Source: Actinoplanes oryzae (GTDB lineage Bacteria; Actinomycetota; Actinomycetes; Mycobacteriales; Micromonosporaceae). Taken from it: a stretch of 64,000 nt of DNA. The position numbers and the translations under genes are program-made. Positions within the stretch are counted from its first letter, which is position 1. Each line of letters starts with the position of its first letter. The DNA is taken from NCBI RefSeq assembly GCF_030757795.1, contig NZ_JAUQWH010000035.1, positions 1 through 64,000 of the forward strand, given 5' to 3'. The notes under the pieces were generated by a model, which had not been told where the DNA came from, did not search any database, and saw nothing but the letters and a program-made list of their open reading frames with translations. This document shows positions 52,014-61,295 of the stretch, piece by piece.

Positions 52014-53492
52014 GTGAGGAAGCCGCGCCACTGGACCCTGCGCTCGCGGCTGGTCCTCATGGTCGCGGTGCTCAGCGCCGTGGCCCTGCTCGGGGCCAAC
52101 GCCGTGGGCATCGTCCTGCTCCGCGGCTATCTGAGCGACCGCATCGACGACCAGCTGACCGGCATGGCCCGGCCCTTCACGGGGACCACGCCGCCGCCCG
52201 GCGGCTTCTCGGGCCGGCGGGCCCTGCGGCTGGGCGCCGACCAGGTCATGTACGTCTACGCTGCCGACGGCACCCTCAACGAGACCGACAGCTCGACCCC
52301 CGACGCGAACCGCCCGCCGGTGCAGCCGCTGGCCGAGGTGCTGCGCCGGACCGGCGAGCTGTACACGGTCGAGGCCACGGACGGCAGTGCGAGCTGGCGG
52401 ATGATGGCCCGGGAGACCGGCACCGGCGGCGCGCTGGTGATCGGGTCGTCGCTGTCGGAGGTGGAGGAGACCGGCGACCGGCTGCTGCTCATCGACGTCG
52501 GCGTGACCGTGCTGGCCCTGGCGCTGCTCGCCGCCGGGGCCGCGGTCGTCGTCCGGGTGGGGCTGCGCCCGCTCACCGAGATGGAACGGCTCGCCGCGGA
52601 CATCTCGGCGGGCAACCTCTCCGGCCGGGTCGCCGACACCGACCCGCACACCGAGCCCGGCCGGCTCGGGCACGCGCTCAACCTCATGCTCGCCCGGATC
52701 GAGGCCGAGGTCTCTGCCCGTACGGCCTCCGAGCAGCGCCTCCGCCAATTCGTCGCGGACGCCTCGCACGAGCTGCGCACCCCGCTCACGTCGATCCGCG
52801 GCTTCGCCGAGCTCTACCGTCGCGGCGGCGCCCCGCCCGGCCCGCAGCTCGACGAGACGATGAGCCGGATCGAGGGCGAGGCGGGCCGGATGGGCGTGCT
52901 CGTGGAGGACATGCTGCTCCTGGCGCGCCTCGACCAGCGCCGGCAGCCCGTGCACCGCCCGGTCGACCTGCTCGAGATCGCCGCCGACAGCGTCCGCGAC
53001 GCGCACGCCCGGGTCCCCGGCCGCCCGGTGCGCCTGGCCACCCTGGACGACGACAGCGAGACCTTCGTCCCGCCCACGGTCCTCGGGGACGAGCACGGCC
53101 TCCGGCAGGTCGCCACGAACCTGGTCGCCAACGCGCTGCAGCACACGACCGCCCCGGCGCGGGTGACCGTCCGCGTCGGGCGGCGGGAGGAACATGTGCC
53201 CGCCGACGGGACCGTCCGGGCCGGGTCGGTGCGGGACGGCGTACCCCTGGCGGTGCTGGAGGTCTCGGACGACGGCCCGGGCGTGCCCGCCGAGCACGCG
53301 CCGCGGGTCTTCGAGCGGCTCTATCGGGCGGACTCCAGCCGGACCCGCGGCAAGGGCGGCGGCTCGGGACTCGGGCTGTCGATCGTCGCCGCGATCGTGG
53401 ACGGGCACGGCGGCTGGGTGGAGCTGGACCAGGCGGCCGGCCGCGGCGCGACCTTCCGCGTGCTGATCCCCGCCACCGACACCGAGCCGTGA
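52014..53492 (+). CDS. Sensor histidine kinase
   Basis: 492 aa, GTG start. Two membrane helices (about residues 12-34 and 155-180) enclose an extracellular sensor of about 120 residues. A HAMP domain (about 181-233) leads to HisKA with FVADASHELRTPLTSIRGF (H252) and a HATPase_c domain with NLVANALQHT, DDGPGVP and GGSGLGLSIV. It phosphorylates the regulator encoded 10 bases upstream. The sensed signal is unknown, probably a cell-envelope or drug cue for the exporter. Confidence 0.95.
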   Translation: MRKPRHWTLRSRLVLMVAVLSAVALLGANAVGIVLLRGYLSDRIDDQLTGMARPFTGTTPPPGGFSGRRALRLGADQVMYVYAADGTLNETDSSTPDANRPPVQPLAEVLRRTGELYTVEATDGSASWRMMARETGTGGALVIGSSLSEVEETGDRLLLIDVGVTVLALALLAAGAAVVVRVGLRPLTEMERLAADISAGNLSGRVADTDPHTEPGRLGHALNLMLARIEAEVSARTASEQRLRQFVADASHELRTPLTSIRGFAELYRRGGAPPGPQLDETMSRIEGEAGRMGVLVEDMLLLARLDQRRQPVHRPVDLLEIAADSVRDAHARVPGRPVRLATLDDDSETFVPPTVLGDEHGLRQVATNLVANALQHTTAPARVTVRVGRREEHVPADGTVRAGSVRDGVPLAVLEVSDDGPGVPAEHAPRVFERLYRADSSRTRGKGGGSGLGLSIVAAIVDGHGGWVELDQAAGRGATFRVLIPATDTEP

Positions 53493-53498
53493 GAGGGT

Positions 53499-53515
53499 TC
53501 CGAGCCCGCTCCGAG
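53499..53515. promoter_or_regulatory. Direct-repeat operator upstream of the second HlyD gene
   Basis: TCCGAG at 53499-53504 and 53510-53515, again an 11-bp period, 45 bases before the ATG at 53561. A CACAGT hexamer at 53548-53553 may be the -10. Same geometry as at 49795-49811. Confidence 0.65.
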
Positions 53516-53560
53516 GTTACGCCGTAATTCCTCCCAGGACGCTTCGCCACAGTGTCCGTC

Positions 53561-54796
53561 ATGCCAGCCCTCCGTGCCCTGCGACGGCCCGCCGTCGCGG
53601 TCAACGCCGCCCTCGGGCTCCTGCTCGCCGGCGGCGCCTTCTGGGCGTACGAGACCCTGTCCGGACCGGACACCGGGACCGCCGCCGTGGCGTCCACCCG
53701 GACCGTGGCCGTCCAGCAGGGCACCGTCACCGCCTCCGTCACCGCCGACGGCTCGCTGGAGAGCGCCAGCTCCGCCAGCGCCAGCTTCGTCACCGGCGGC
53801 ACCGTCACCAGCATCTCGGTGCAGGTGGGCGACAAGGTGAAGAAGGGGCAGGTGCTGGCGAAGGTCGACCCGGCCGCGGCGCAGCGCACGCTGGACGCCG
53901 CCGAGGCCGACCTGGATGCCGCGCAGGACTCCCTGGCCCGCGCCGAGGACGCCGGCTCGGACACCAGCACCGCCGAGAACGAGGTCACCCAGGCGCAGCT
54001 GGCCGTCGACGAGGCCGAGGCGGGGGTGACCGGCACGACGCTCAAGGCGCCGATGGCCGGCACGGTCGTCGCCGTGAACGGCACGATCGGCAGCTCGTCG
54101 TCGGGGACCGGGAGCTCGTCCTCGTCCTCGTCGTCGCAGGGCGGGGGCTCTCAGCAGGGCGGAGGCCAGCAGGGAAGCACCGGCTCCAGCACCAGCTCCA
54201 GCAGCAGCAGCAGCGACAGCAGCGGCTTCATCGACATCGCCGACCTGAGCAAGCTGCAGGTCACCGCCGCCTTCGCCGAGGCCGACGCGACGAAGATCAA
54301 GGACAAGCAGGCCGCCACCATCACCTGGAACGCCCTCGACGGTACGCAGCAGACCGGCAAGGTGGTCGCCGTCGACCCGAACGCGACGACGTCGGGCAGC
54401 ACGGTGACCTACGGCGTGACGCTCAGCCTCGACAAGGTGCCCTCGGGCGCCAAGCCGGGCCAGACGGTGTCCGTCGCGGTGACCACCGGCACGGTCGAGA
54501 ACGCGGTCTACGTCAACTCCGCCGCCCTCACCACCGCCGGCAACCGGCACACGGTGACGGTCGTGACGAACGGCGTCTCGGAGACCCGCTCGGTGGAGAT
54601 CGGCCTCGAGGGGGACACCACCGTCGAGATCAAGTCGGGTCTGACGGCGGGCGAGCAGGTCGAGATCAAGACCACGACGACCTCGACGAGCAACCAGCAG
54701 GGCGGCGGCTTCCCCGGCGGCGGCGGCCTGCAAGGGGGCGGCGGGCTGCAGGGCGGCGGCTTCCAGGGCGGCGGCCAGGGTCGGGGCGGGCGATGA
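53561..54796 (+). CDS. HlyD/MacA-like membrane fusion protein
   Basis: 411 aa from the ATG at 53561. A membrane helix (about residues 14-32) leads into lipoyl-type strands (TSISVQVGDKVKKGQVL), a helical pair with TLDAAEADLDAAQDSLARA, and a Ser/Gly/Gln-rich insert (about residues 175-220) before FIDIADLSKLQVTAAFAEAD. The C-terminal Gly-rich tail (GGGLQGGGGLQGGG) is disordered. Its stop overlaps the ATPase start (ATGA). It is the adaptor that most directly joins the ATPase and permease; the earlier HlyD gene in the cassette is its paralogue. Confidence 0.92.
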   Translation: MPALRALRRPAVAVNAALGLLLAGGAFWAYETLSGPDTGTAAVASTRTVAVQQGTVTASVTADGSLESASSASASFVTGGTVTSISVQVGDKVKKGQVLAKVDPAAAQRTLDAAEADLDAAQDSLARAEDAGSDTSTAENEVTQAQLAVDEAEAGVTGTTLKAPMAGTVVAVNGTIGSSSSGTGSSSSSSSSQGGGSQQGGGQQGSTGSSTSSSSSSSDSSGFIDIADLSKLQVTAAFAEADATKIKDKQAATITWNALDGTQQTGKVVAVDPNATTSGSTVTYGVTLSLDKVPSGAKPGQTVSVAVTTGTVENAVYVNSAALTTAGNRHTVTVVTNGVSETRSVEIGLEGDTTVEIKSGLTAGEQVEIKTTTTSTSNQQGGGFPGGGGLQGGGGLQGGGFQGGGQGRGGR

Positions 54797-55539
54797 GCCG
54801 GCCGGTGCTCGACGTCCGCGACCTGCGGAAGACGTACGGCACGGGAGAGGCCACCGTGCACGCGCTCGCCGGCGTCTCCCTGACCGTCGAACGCGGCGAC
54901 TACGTGGCGATCATGGGCTCCTCCGGGTCCGGCAAGTCGACGCTCATGAACATCCTCGGCGCCCTGGACATCCCGACGTCCGGCACCTATCTGCTCGACG
55001 GCGTCGACGTCAGCAAGCTCGCCGACCGGCAGCTGGCCCTGGCCCGGAACCGCTTGATCGGCTTCATCTTCCAGGCCTTCAACCTCATCCCGCGTACGTC
55101 CGCCCTGGCGAACGTGGAACTGCCGCTGGCCTATGCCGGGGTGAAAGCCCGCGAGCGCCGCCGCCGCGCGCTGGCCGCCCTGGAGATCGTCGGCCTCGCC
55201 GAGCGGGCCCGGCACGAGCCCAACCAGCTCTCCGGCGGCCAGCAGCAGCGCGTGGCCGTGGCCCGGGCCCTGGTCACCGAGCCGTCCCTGCTGCTGGCCG
55301 ACGAGCCCACCGGCAACCTGGACTCCCGGTCGACCGAGGACGTGCTGGAGGTGTTCGACCAGCTCAGCGCGGCCGGCCGCACGATCGTCATCATCACCCA
55401 CGAGGACGAGGTCGGCGCCCGGGCCAAGCGCCTGATCCGCCTGGTCGACGGCAAGATCGTCATGGACCAGCGGCAGCGCCCGGTCCACGCCGGCGCCGCC
55501 GGGCGGGCCACGGTCGAGATCGGACGGCACGCGCTGTGA
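54793..55539 (+). CDS. MacB-type ABC transporter ATP-binding protein
   Basis: 248 aa. Walker A GSSGSGKST (residues 42-50), signature LSGGQQQR, Walker B LLLADEPTGNLD, and ITHEDE with the switch His. The sequence fits the LolD/MacB-type ATPases. It starts inside the stop of the adaptor gene (ATGA) and its stop overlaps the permease GTG, so the three are translated as a unit. With the permease and adaptors it probably drives export of a peptide or lipid-soluble compound. Confidence 0.96.
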   Translation: MSRPVLDVRDLRKTYGTGEATVHALAGVSLTVERGDYVAIMGSSGSGKSTLMNILGALDIPTSGTYLLDGVDVSKLADRQLALARNRLIGFIFQAFNLIPRTSALANVELPLAYAGVKARERRRRALAALEIVGLAERARHEPNQLSGGQQQRVAVARALVTEPSLLLADEPTGNLDSRSTEDVLEVFDQLSAAGRTIVIITHEDEVGARAKRLIRLVDGKIVMDQRQRPVHAGAAGRATVEIGRHAL

Positions 55540-56723
55540 GCTTCTTCGAGGTCGTGCGCTTCGCCCTGCGGGGCCTGTCGGCGAACAAGCTGCGCTCCGC
55601 GCTCACCATGCTCGGCATCCTCATCGGTGTCGCGGCGGTCATCCTGCTCGTGGCGGTCGGCAACGGCTCCGCCAAGGCGATCAGCGACCGGATCGAGGCG
55701 CTCGGCACCAACACCGTCACGGTCATGAGCAGCGGCCAGTCGTCGTCGCTCACGCCGGCGATCGCCGACGCGCTCGTCGACCCGGTGCTCGCCCCCGACG
55801 TCGCCTCGGTCGCGCCGGTGGTCAGCGCCTCGGCGACGATCAGCTACGAGGGCACCGACCACGACGTGAGCAGCTTCGTGGGCACGACGCCGACGTGGTT
55901 CGCCTCCTCCAACACCCCGGTGGGCAGCGGCGCCGCCTTCACCGCGGACGACGAGGCGCAGGCCCGCCGCGTGGTCGTCATCGGGCAGACCGTGGCCGAG
56001 GAGCTCTTCCCCGGCGTCGACCCGATCGACAAGCAGGTCACCGTCGGCGGCGCGCTCTTCACTGTCGTGGGCGTGCTGGAGGAGAAGAGCTCGACCGGCT
56101 TCACCGACAGCAACGACACCGCGGTCGCCCCGCTCTCCGCGGTCCGCCAGGTGCTCACCGGCTACGGCTCGCTCAACTCGATCCTCGTGCAGGCCGCCGA
56201 CCCGGACAAGGTCGACGCCGTGCAGTCGGAGATCACGACGATCCTCAACCAGCGGATGAAGGTCGAGGCGAACAGCAGCAGCACGCCGTACCGGATCCAG
56301 AACGCCTCCCAGCTGCTGGAGACGCAGACCGAGACCGCGGACACCTTCACCACGCTGCTCGGGGCGGTCGCCGCGATCAGCCTGCTCGTCGGCGGCATCG
56401 GCATCACCAACATCATGCTGGTCACCGTCACCGAGCGGACCCGCGAGATCGGCATCCGCAAGGCCCTCGGCGCGCCCCGGCGGGTGATCCTCACCCAGTT
56501 CCTCATCGAGGCCACCCTGCTCAGCGTCATCGGCGGCCTGCTCGGCGTCGCCGCCGCGCTGATCGGCAGCCACTTCACGATCGTCGGCGTCAAGCCGGTC
56601 ATCGTGCCCAGCTCTGTCGGACTCGCCCTCGGCGTGTCCATCGCCATCGGACTGTTCTTCGGCGGCCTCCCCGCGAGCCGCGCCGCCCGGCTGCGCCCCA
56701 TCGAGGCCCTGCGCTATGAGTGA
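55536..56723 (+). CDS. MacB/FtsX-type ABC transporter permease
   Basis: 395 aa from a GTG at 55536. One N-terminal membrane helix (about residues 18-40), a large extracytoplasmic MacB_PCD domain (about 50-265) and three C-terminal helices (about 270-295, 320-345, 360-380). The conserved RTREIGIRKALGA region precedes the last part. It is coupled to the ATPase by a 4-bp overlap and to the next gene by overlap of GTG with the stop. Confidence 0.95.
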   Translation: MSFFEVVRFALRGLSANKLRSALTMLGILIGVAAVILLVAVGNGSAKAISDRIEALGTNTVTVMSSGQSSSLTPAIADALVDPVLAPDVASVAPVVSASATISYEGTDHDVSSFVGTTPTWFASSNTPVGSGAAFTADDEAQARRVVVIGQTVAEELFPGVDPIDKQVTVGGALFTVVGVLEEKSSTGFTDSNDTAVAPLSAVRQVLTGYGSLNSILVQAADPDKVDAVQSEITTILNQRMKVEANSSSTPYRIQNASQLLETQTETADTFTTLLGAVAAISLLVGGIGITNIMLVTVTERTREIGIRKALGAPRRVILTQFLIEATLLSVIGGLLGVAAALIGSHFTIVGVKPVIVPSSVGLALGVSIAIGLFFGGLPASRAARLRPIEALRYE

Positions 56724-57301
56724 GGACCGTTGTGAGCACTAGGAACGACGACACCGCCGTCCTGACCCCCGTCCCCGCGGACGACGGTCTCGCCACGGAG
56801 ATCGCCAAGGCGGCCCCGCGGCGCTGGTGGAACCGCGTGACCATCGGCCTCGGCGCCGGCGTGCTGCTGGTCGGCGGCTTCGTCGGCGGCCTGCAGGTGC
56901 AGAAGCACTACGGCACGTCCAGCACCGCCAGCGCCTTCCCCGGCGGTGCCGGTGCCGGGCGGTCCGGGACGTTTCCCGGCGGCGGCACGGGTGGCTACGG
57001 CGGTTTCGGCGGTCAGAACTCCGGCGGCGGCGCGGCACCCGGAGCGGCGGCCCCCGCGGCGTCCGCTGCCGCCGCCGGGCCGACCACCGGCAAGGTCAAG
57101 CTGGTGGACGGCACGACGATCTATGTGGAGACCGGCGACGGCTCCGTGGTGACCGTGCGCACGAGCGGCGACACTTCGGTGCAGACGGCCACCACGGGCA
57201 AGCTCAAGGACGTCAAGGCCGGCGACACGGTCAGCGTGCAGGGCACGGCCGACGCCGAGGGCACGGTCACCGCCACCACGGTCACCAAGAGCAAGGGCTA
57301 A
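56720..57301 (+). CDS. Small membrane-anchored protein with a DUF5666-like beta domain
   Basis: 193 aa from the GTG at 56720 overlapping the permease stop; a GTG at 56732 with GAGG upstream is an alternative. One membrane helix (about residues 40-62) is followed by a Gly/Ala-rich linker and a C-terminal beta domain (GKVKLVDGTTIYVETGDGSV, KDVKAGDTVSVQG), which resembles DUF5666/OB-like small domains. It is the last gene of the cassette and may act on the outer face of the membrane beside the HlyD adaptors. No catalytic motif. Its stop overlaps the convergent thioesterase gene by 4 bases. Confidence 0.78.
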   Translation: MRTVVSTRNDDTAVLTPVPADDGLATEIAKAAPRRWWNRVTIGLGAGVLLVGGFVGGLQVQKHYGTSSTASAFPGGAGAGRSGTFPGGGTGGYGGFGGQNSGGGAAPGAAAPAASAAAAGPTTGKVKLVDGTTIYVETGDGSVVTVRTSGDTSVQTATTGKLKDVKAGDTVSVQGTADAEGTVTATTVTKSKG

Positions 57302-58443
57302 AGCGGCCGTACGGTCAGGATCTGCTCGGCGCGGCCCACCGGCCCGTGGACGTCGTGCAGCACGGTGCTGGTCACGCCCTGGCCACCGGCGCCGAAGACG
57401 ACCGTCGTGTCGAGTCCCGTCCACGGGCCGGCCGGCTGGCGGTGCAGGTGGATCGTGAGGTCGAGGTTCGGGAACATCCACTCCTTGGGCGACTCCCGGA
57501 CCGCGATCCCGTTCGCCGTGTCCACCACCTTCACGAAGTCGGCGAGCGGGCTGACGGCCTCGCCCGCGACCAGGGCCGTGCCGGTGCCGACCCAGGCGAC
57601 CGCGCGGCCCGGCTCCGGCCCGGCCGCGTAGCGCACGTCGACCGAGGTGATGAAGCCGCCCGGCCACACGTCCGACAGCGGCGCCCGCGCGAGCGACTCC
57701 GGATCGGGCAGCGGGCCGGGTGCACCACCGGCCACGGCGGTCGTGTCCTGGCCGTTCATCCGCCACACCCGGGCCCGTACGGCCGGCCGGCCGCCCGCGC
57801 TCACGACCGCCTCGACCAGCTCGATCGTCCGCCCGGCCCGCACCACCTCGGTACGCACCTCGAACTCGGCCAGCTTCAGCACGCCCAGAATGTCCATGCT
57901 GATCCGCCCGACGACCAGCCCGTCCCCGCCGGCCGGCCGCCCCGACCCGCCGCCCGCCCGCGCCTCCGCCGAGTCGCTGTGGGCCCGCGCCTCCGCCGAG
58001 TCGCTGTGGGCCCGCGCCTCCGCCGAGTCGCTGTGGGCCCGCGCCTCCGCCGAGTCGCTGTGGGCCTGCGCCTCCGCCGAGTCGCTGTGGGCCCGCGCCT
58101 CCGCCGAGTCGCTGTGGGCCTGCGCCTCCGCCGAGTCGCTGTGGGCCTGCGCCGAGCCGCCTTGTGCCGCCGCCGAGCCGCCGCGCGCCTGCGACTGCGC
58201 TGAGCCGTCGCACGCCTGCGCTTGCGCTGAGCCGTTTCCCGCCTGCGCCGAGCCGCCGGGCGCTGGTGCCCCGCCGTCTTGTGCCGCCGCCGAGCCGCCG
58301 CGCGCGGCCACCATCCGGTCGATCTCGTGCACGATGAGCCCGGTCATCGGCGCGATGTGCTGCTCGTCGACGGCCCAGGCGCCGCCGGTGAGCTCGGTCG
58401 GCCGGAACGTGTGCGCGCCCACGCGCTCGAAGTAGCTCGTCAC
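57298..58443 (-). CDS. Acyl-CoA thioesterase-like hotdog protein with a large repeat insertion
   Basis: 381 aa. Outside the insertion the protein matches the 4HBT_3/TesB-like thioesterase family: YFERVGAHTFRPTELTGGAW at the N-terminus and, after the insert, GRISMDILGVLKLAEFEV, RARVWRMNGQDT and MFPNLDLTIHLHRQP. About 110 residues of Ala/Gly/Ser/Gln-rich repeats (around residues 52-160) split the first hotdog domain between HEIDRMVAARG and the GRISMDILG strand. The core of the insert is a nine-residue repeat (AHSDSAEAR/Q) with 8 copies. Whether the enzyme still folds is not clear, but the frame is preserved throughout. It is convergent with the export cassette. Confidence 0.82.
   Translation of the reverse strand: MTSYFERVGAHTFRPTELTGGAWAVDEQHIAPMTGLIVHEIDRMVAARGGSAAAQDGGAPAPGGSAQAGNGSAQAQACDGSAQSQARGGSAAAQGGSAQAHSDSAEAQAHSDSAEARAHSDSAEAQAHSDSAEARAHSDSAEARAHSDSAEARAHSDSAEARAGGGSGRPAGGDGLVVGRISMDILGVLKLAEFEVRTEVVRAGRTIELVEAVVSAGGRPAVRARVWRMNGQDTTAVAGGAPGPLPDPESLARAPLSDVWPGGFITSVDVRYAAGPEPGRAVAWVGTGTALVAGEAVSPLADFVKVVDTANGIAVRESPKEWMFPNLDLTIHLHRQPAGPWTGLDTTVVFGAGGQGVTSTVLHDVHGPVGRAEQILTVRPL
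57955..58165. repeat. 27-bp in-frame tandem repeat inside the thioesterase gene
   Basis: Eight units of 27 bp (GCCTCCGCCGAGTCGCTG plus TGGGCCCGC or TGGGCCTGC), encoding AHSDSAEAR or AHSDSAEAQ. More degenerate Ala/Gln-rich copies follow to about 58290. Confidence 0.9.
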
Positions 58444-58586
58444 GCCCCGAGCCTAGGGTCGATCACCCGCCGCCCGTCCCGCCCTGCGCCGAACATCACG
58501 CCGCCGCCCGGCGCGGTGTCACATGCATCACTGTTGATAAATGCCCGGCAGTATCTAGGCTGACGTGCGTCGAGGGGAGGGGCCGG

Positions 58587-61295
58587 GTGTTCGGGCGGGC
58601 TGACCTGCTCGCGTCCGTGGAGGCGCGGCTCGCGACCGGGGGCGGCGTCGTGCTGCGCGGGCCCGAGGGCATCGGCCGGTCCGTGCTGCTGGACGCCCTC
58701 GCCGGCGCGGCGGCCGGGCGGGGCGAGCTGGTCGTGCGGGTGCGGTGTGTCGAGGACGAGCGGCTGCTGCCGTACGCGGGAATTGCCGATCTTGTCGCCC
58801 AGCTGCCGCGCGCCGCCGTCGCGAGCCTGCCGCCCGCCCACCGTGCGGCGCTGGCCGGGCTGCGCCGCGGGAGTGCGCCGCGGGCGGGCGCCCCGGCCCT
58901 GGTGCGCCGGTTGGTCCTGCCGGATCTGCTGGCGGCGTGCGCGCGGACGGCGCCGGTCCTGGTGCTGCTCGACGACGTGCAGTGGCTGGACACCGAGTCG
59001 GCGGCGCTGATCGGCTTCGCGGTGCGCCGCCGGCCGGGGCCGCGGGTGCGCGTGGTCGCGGCGCAGCGGCACGACGGGCCGGGGCATCGGCTGCGGGCCG
59101 CGCGGCTGTGCCCGGCGCCGGTGACCGATGTCGAGGTGCCACCGCTGTCCGTGGACGACCTGACCGATCTGCTCGAGGCGCGCGGCCTGCCGTGCCGGGC
59201 CGCCGTGCGGCTGCACGAGGCGAGCGGCGGGAATCCGGCCCTGGCGCTGGAGCTGGGACGAACGGCGGCGGCGTGGTCGTGGCGGCCCGAACCGCTGCCG
59301 GAGCAGGTGCGCGCGTTGCTGCGCCGGCGTCTCGCCGCGCTGCCCGCCGGGGTGAGCGCCACGCTGCTCGTCGCCGCCCTGGCGACCCGGCCTACCCTCG
59401 CGGTGCTGGTCCGGGCGGGGTGTGAGGACGCTCCCACGCAGCTGCACGCGGCCGCGGCCGCCGGCCTGGTGGCCTTCGACGGGGAGCGTGTCCGGTTCAC
59501 GCCGCCCGCCCTGGCCGACGTGCTGGCCGAGGACGCCGGTGCCGCCCGGCGCGCCGGCATCCACGACGCGCTGGCGGACACGGCGCTGGAGGAGACCGTC
59601 GCCGTCCGGCACCGGGCGCTGCGCAGCGGACGGCCCGACGCGGACGTGGCGCGGGATCTCGTGGCGGCCGCCGGGCGCGCGGCCGAGCGGGGCGCCGGGC
59701 GTACGGCTGCCGAGCTCTTCCTGCTCGCCGCCGACCGGTGCCCGCGCAGCCTGGCCGGGGAGCGCTTCGACTGGCTGCTGGCCGCGGCCGAGGGCGGGGC
59801 CCGCACGGGCGCTCCCGTCGTGGCCGGCCGCGCTGCCCAGGCCGTCGTCGCCGCGGCGGACGCCCCGGCCGCGTACCGGGTGCGGGCCCGGCTGGTCCTC
59901 ATCGACCTGGCCGGGCAGGGGCTCGGCGGGATGGGGGAGACGTTCGCGGCGGCGCTGCACGAGGCCGGCGACGATCCGGCGCTGCTGGCCCCGGTGCGGC
60001 TGCGCCAGGCGTGGGCCGCCCTGCTGGCCGGGGACACCGCGGCGGGCGGGGAGCTGGCCGCTGCCGCCGCCGGGGTCGCCCGGGCCGCCGGGGACGCGAC
60101 GACCGAGGCGATGGCCCTGGGCGCCCTGACGCAGGCGCAGCGGGTCCGGGGCGACGAGGCGTGGCGGCGTACGCTCGCGGCGGCCCGTGCCGTCGACGCG
60201 CCGCTGCGGCCGGGCTGGGTGCACCAGAGCCCGCGCTATGTCGCCGCGCGCTTCGCCCTGATGGACGACCGGCTCGACGAGGCGCGCGCCGAGCTGCTCG
60301 TGCTGCTGGCGGTCGCGGAGCGCGACCGCACGGGCGAGGCCCTGGCCGGCGTCCTGCGCAGTCTCGCCGAGGTCGCGACGCGCGCCGGGCGGTGCCGGGA
60401 AGCCCTCGAGTACGCCCACCGGGCCGTCGCCGCGGCCGGGCGCGCGGGCCTGAGCCCGGGGCCCACGTGGTACACCGCCGCCGCCGCCGAGCTCGTGGGG
60501 GGCAGCCTGGCCCGCGCGGCCGGCTACGCCCGGCGGGGCGTGCGCGCGTCCGATCAGGAGGGTGACGGCCTCTACCTGCGCCGGCACCTGCACGTGCTCG
60601 GCCTGGCCCAGCTGCGCTCGGGGGACACGCGGGCGGGCGTGGCGACGCTGTCCCGGCTGCGCGAGCTGGACGGTGGCGCGGACCCGATGATCGTACGCTG
60701 GCAGGCCGATCTCGCCGCCGGACTGGCCGCCCTGGGCGAGCACGCCGCCGCGGCGGAAATGATGACGGAAGCCCGCCTGGCGGCCGGTCGCCTCGGTCAG
60801 AACCCCGCGCTGACCGGCTATCTGGACCGGGCGGCCGCGGCGGTGCTCTCGGAGAGCGGGCAGGCCGACTCGGCGGTAGAGCTGTCGGCCGCGGCGGCGG
60901 AGCGTTTCGCCGCGTTGCACCGTCCGCTCGAGCAGGCACACGCCCTGCTGGTCCAAGGTGGAGCGGAGCGACGCCGCCGCCGGTACGCCGCGGCCCGCGC
61001 CGCCCTGGGCGCGGCCCTCGCGCTCTTCCTGGCGGCGGACGCCAAGCCGTGGACCGAGCAGACGGAGCTGGCGCTGCTGCGGGCCGAGCGCAGCACGACG
61101 CTGCCGGCGGACCCCGGCCTGACCGGCGTGGAGGAGCGGATCGTCGAGCTGGTGCGCTCCGGGGCGAGCAACCGCGAGATCGCCGCGCGGTTGTTCCTCA
61201 GCGTGAAGACGGTGGAGGCGACGCTGACCAGGCTCTACCGCAAGCTCGGAGTGCGCTCGCGGACCCAGCTGCTGCAGCGCCTGACCCCTCATTAA
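58587..61295 (+). CDS. LAL-type LuxR transcriptional regulator with AAA domain
   Basis: 902 aa from the GTG at 58587 with GAGGGGAGGGG upstream. The N-terminal ATPase has GPEGIGRS as Walker A (residues 25-32) where the usual Lys is Arg, and VLVLLDDVQWLD as Walker B. The middle is a helical TPR-like sensor region. The C-terminal LuxR helix-turn-helix reads ERIVELVRSGASNREIA and SVKTVEATLTRLYRKLGV. LAL regulators often control secondary metabolism or sugar use. A TAGGCT hexamer upstream at 58556-58561 may be the -10. It is divergent from the thioesterase gene. Confidence 0.93.
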   Translation: MFGRADLLASVEARLATGGGVVLRGPEGIGRSVLLDALAGAAAGRGELVVRVRCVEDERLLPYAGIADLVAQLPRAAVASLPPAHRAALAGLRRGSAPRAGAPALVRRLVLPDLLAACARTAPVLVLLDDVQWLDTESAALIGFAVRRRPGPRVRVVAAQRHDGPGHRLRAARLCPAPVTDVEVPPLSVDDLTDLLEARGLPCRAAVRLHEASGGNPALALELGRTAAAWSWRPEPLPEQVRALLRRRLAALPAGVSATLLVAALATRPTLAVLVRAGCEDAPTQLHAAAAAGLVAFDGERVRFTPPALADVLAEDAGAARRAGIHDALADTALEETVAVRHRALRSGRPDADVARDLVAAAGRAAERGAGRTAAELFLLAADRCPRSLAGERFDWLLAAAEGGARTGAPVVAGRAAQAVVAAADAPAAYRVRARLVLIDLAGQGLGGMGETFAAALHEAGDDPALLAPVRLRQAWAALLAGDTAAGGELAAAAAGVARAAGDATTEAMALGALTQAQRVRGDEAWRRTLAAARAVDAPLRPGWVHQSPRYVAARFALMDDRLDEARAELLVLLAVAERDRTGEALAGVLRSLAEVATRAGRCREALEYAHRAVAAAGRAGLSPGPTWYTAAAAELVGGSLARAAGYARRGVRASDQEGDGLYLRRHLHVLGLAQLRSGDTRAGVATLSRLRELDGGADPMIVRWQADLAAGLAALGEHAAAAEMMTEARLAAGRLGQNPALTGYLDRAAAAVLSESGQADSAVELSAAAAERFAALHRPLEQAHALLVQGGAERRRRRYAAARAALGAALALFLAADAKPWTEQTELALLRAERSTTLPADPGLTGVEERIVELVRSGASNREIAARLFLSVKTVEATLTRLYRKLGVRSRTQLLQRLTPH

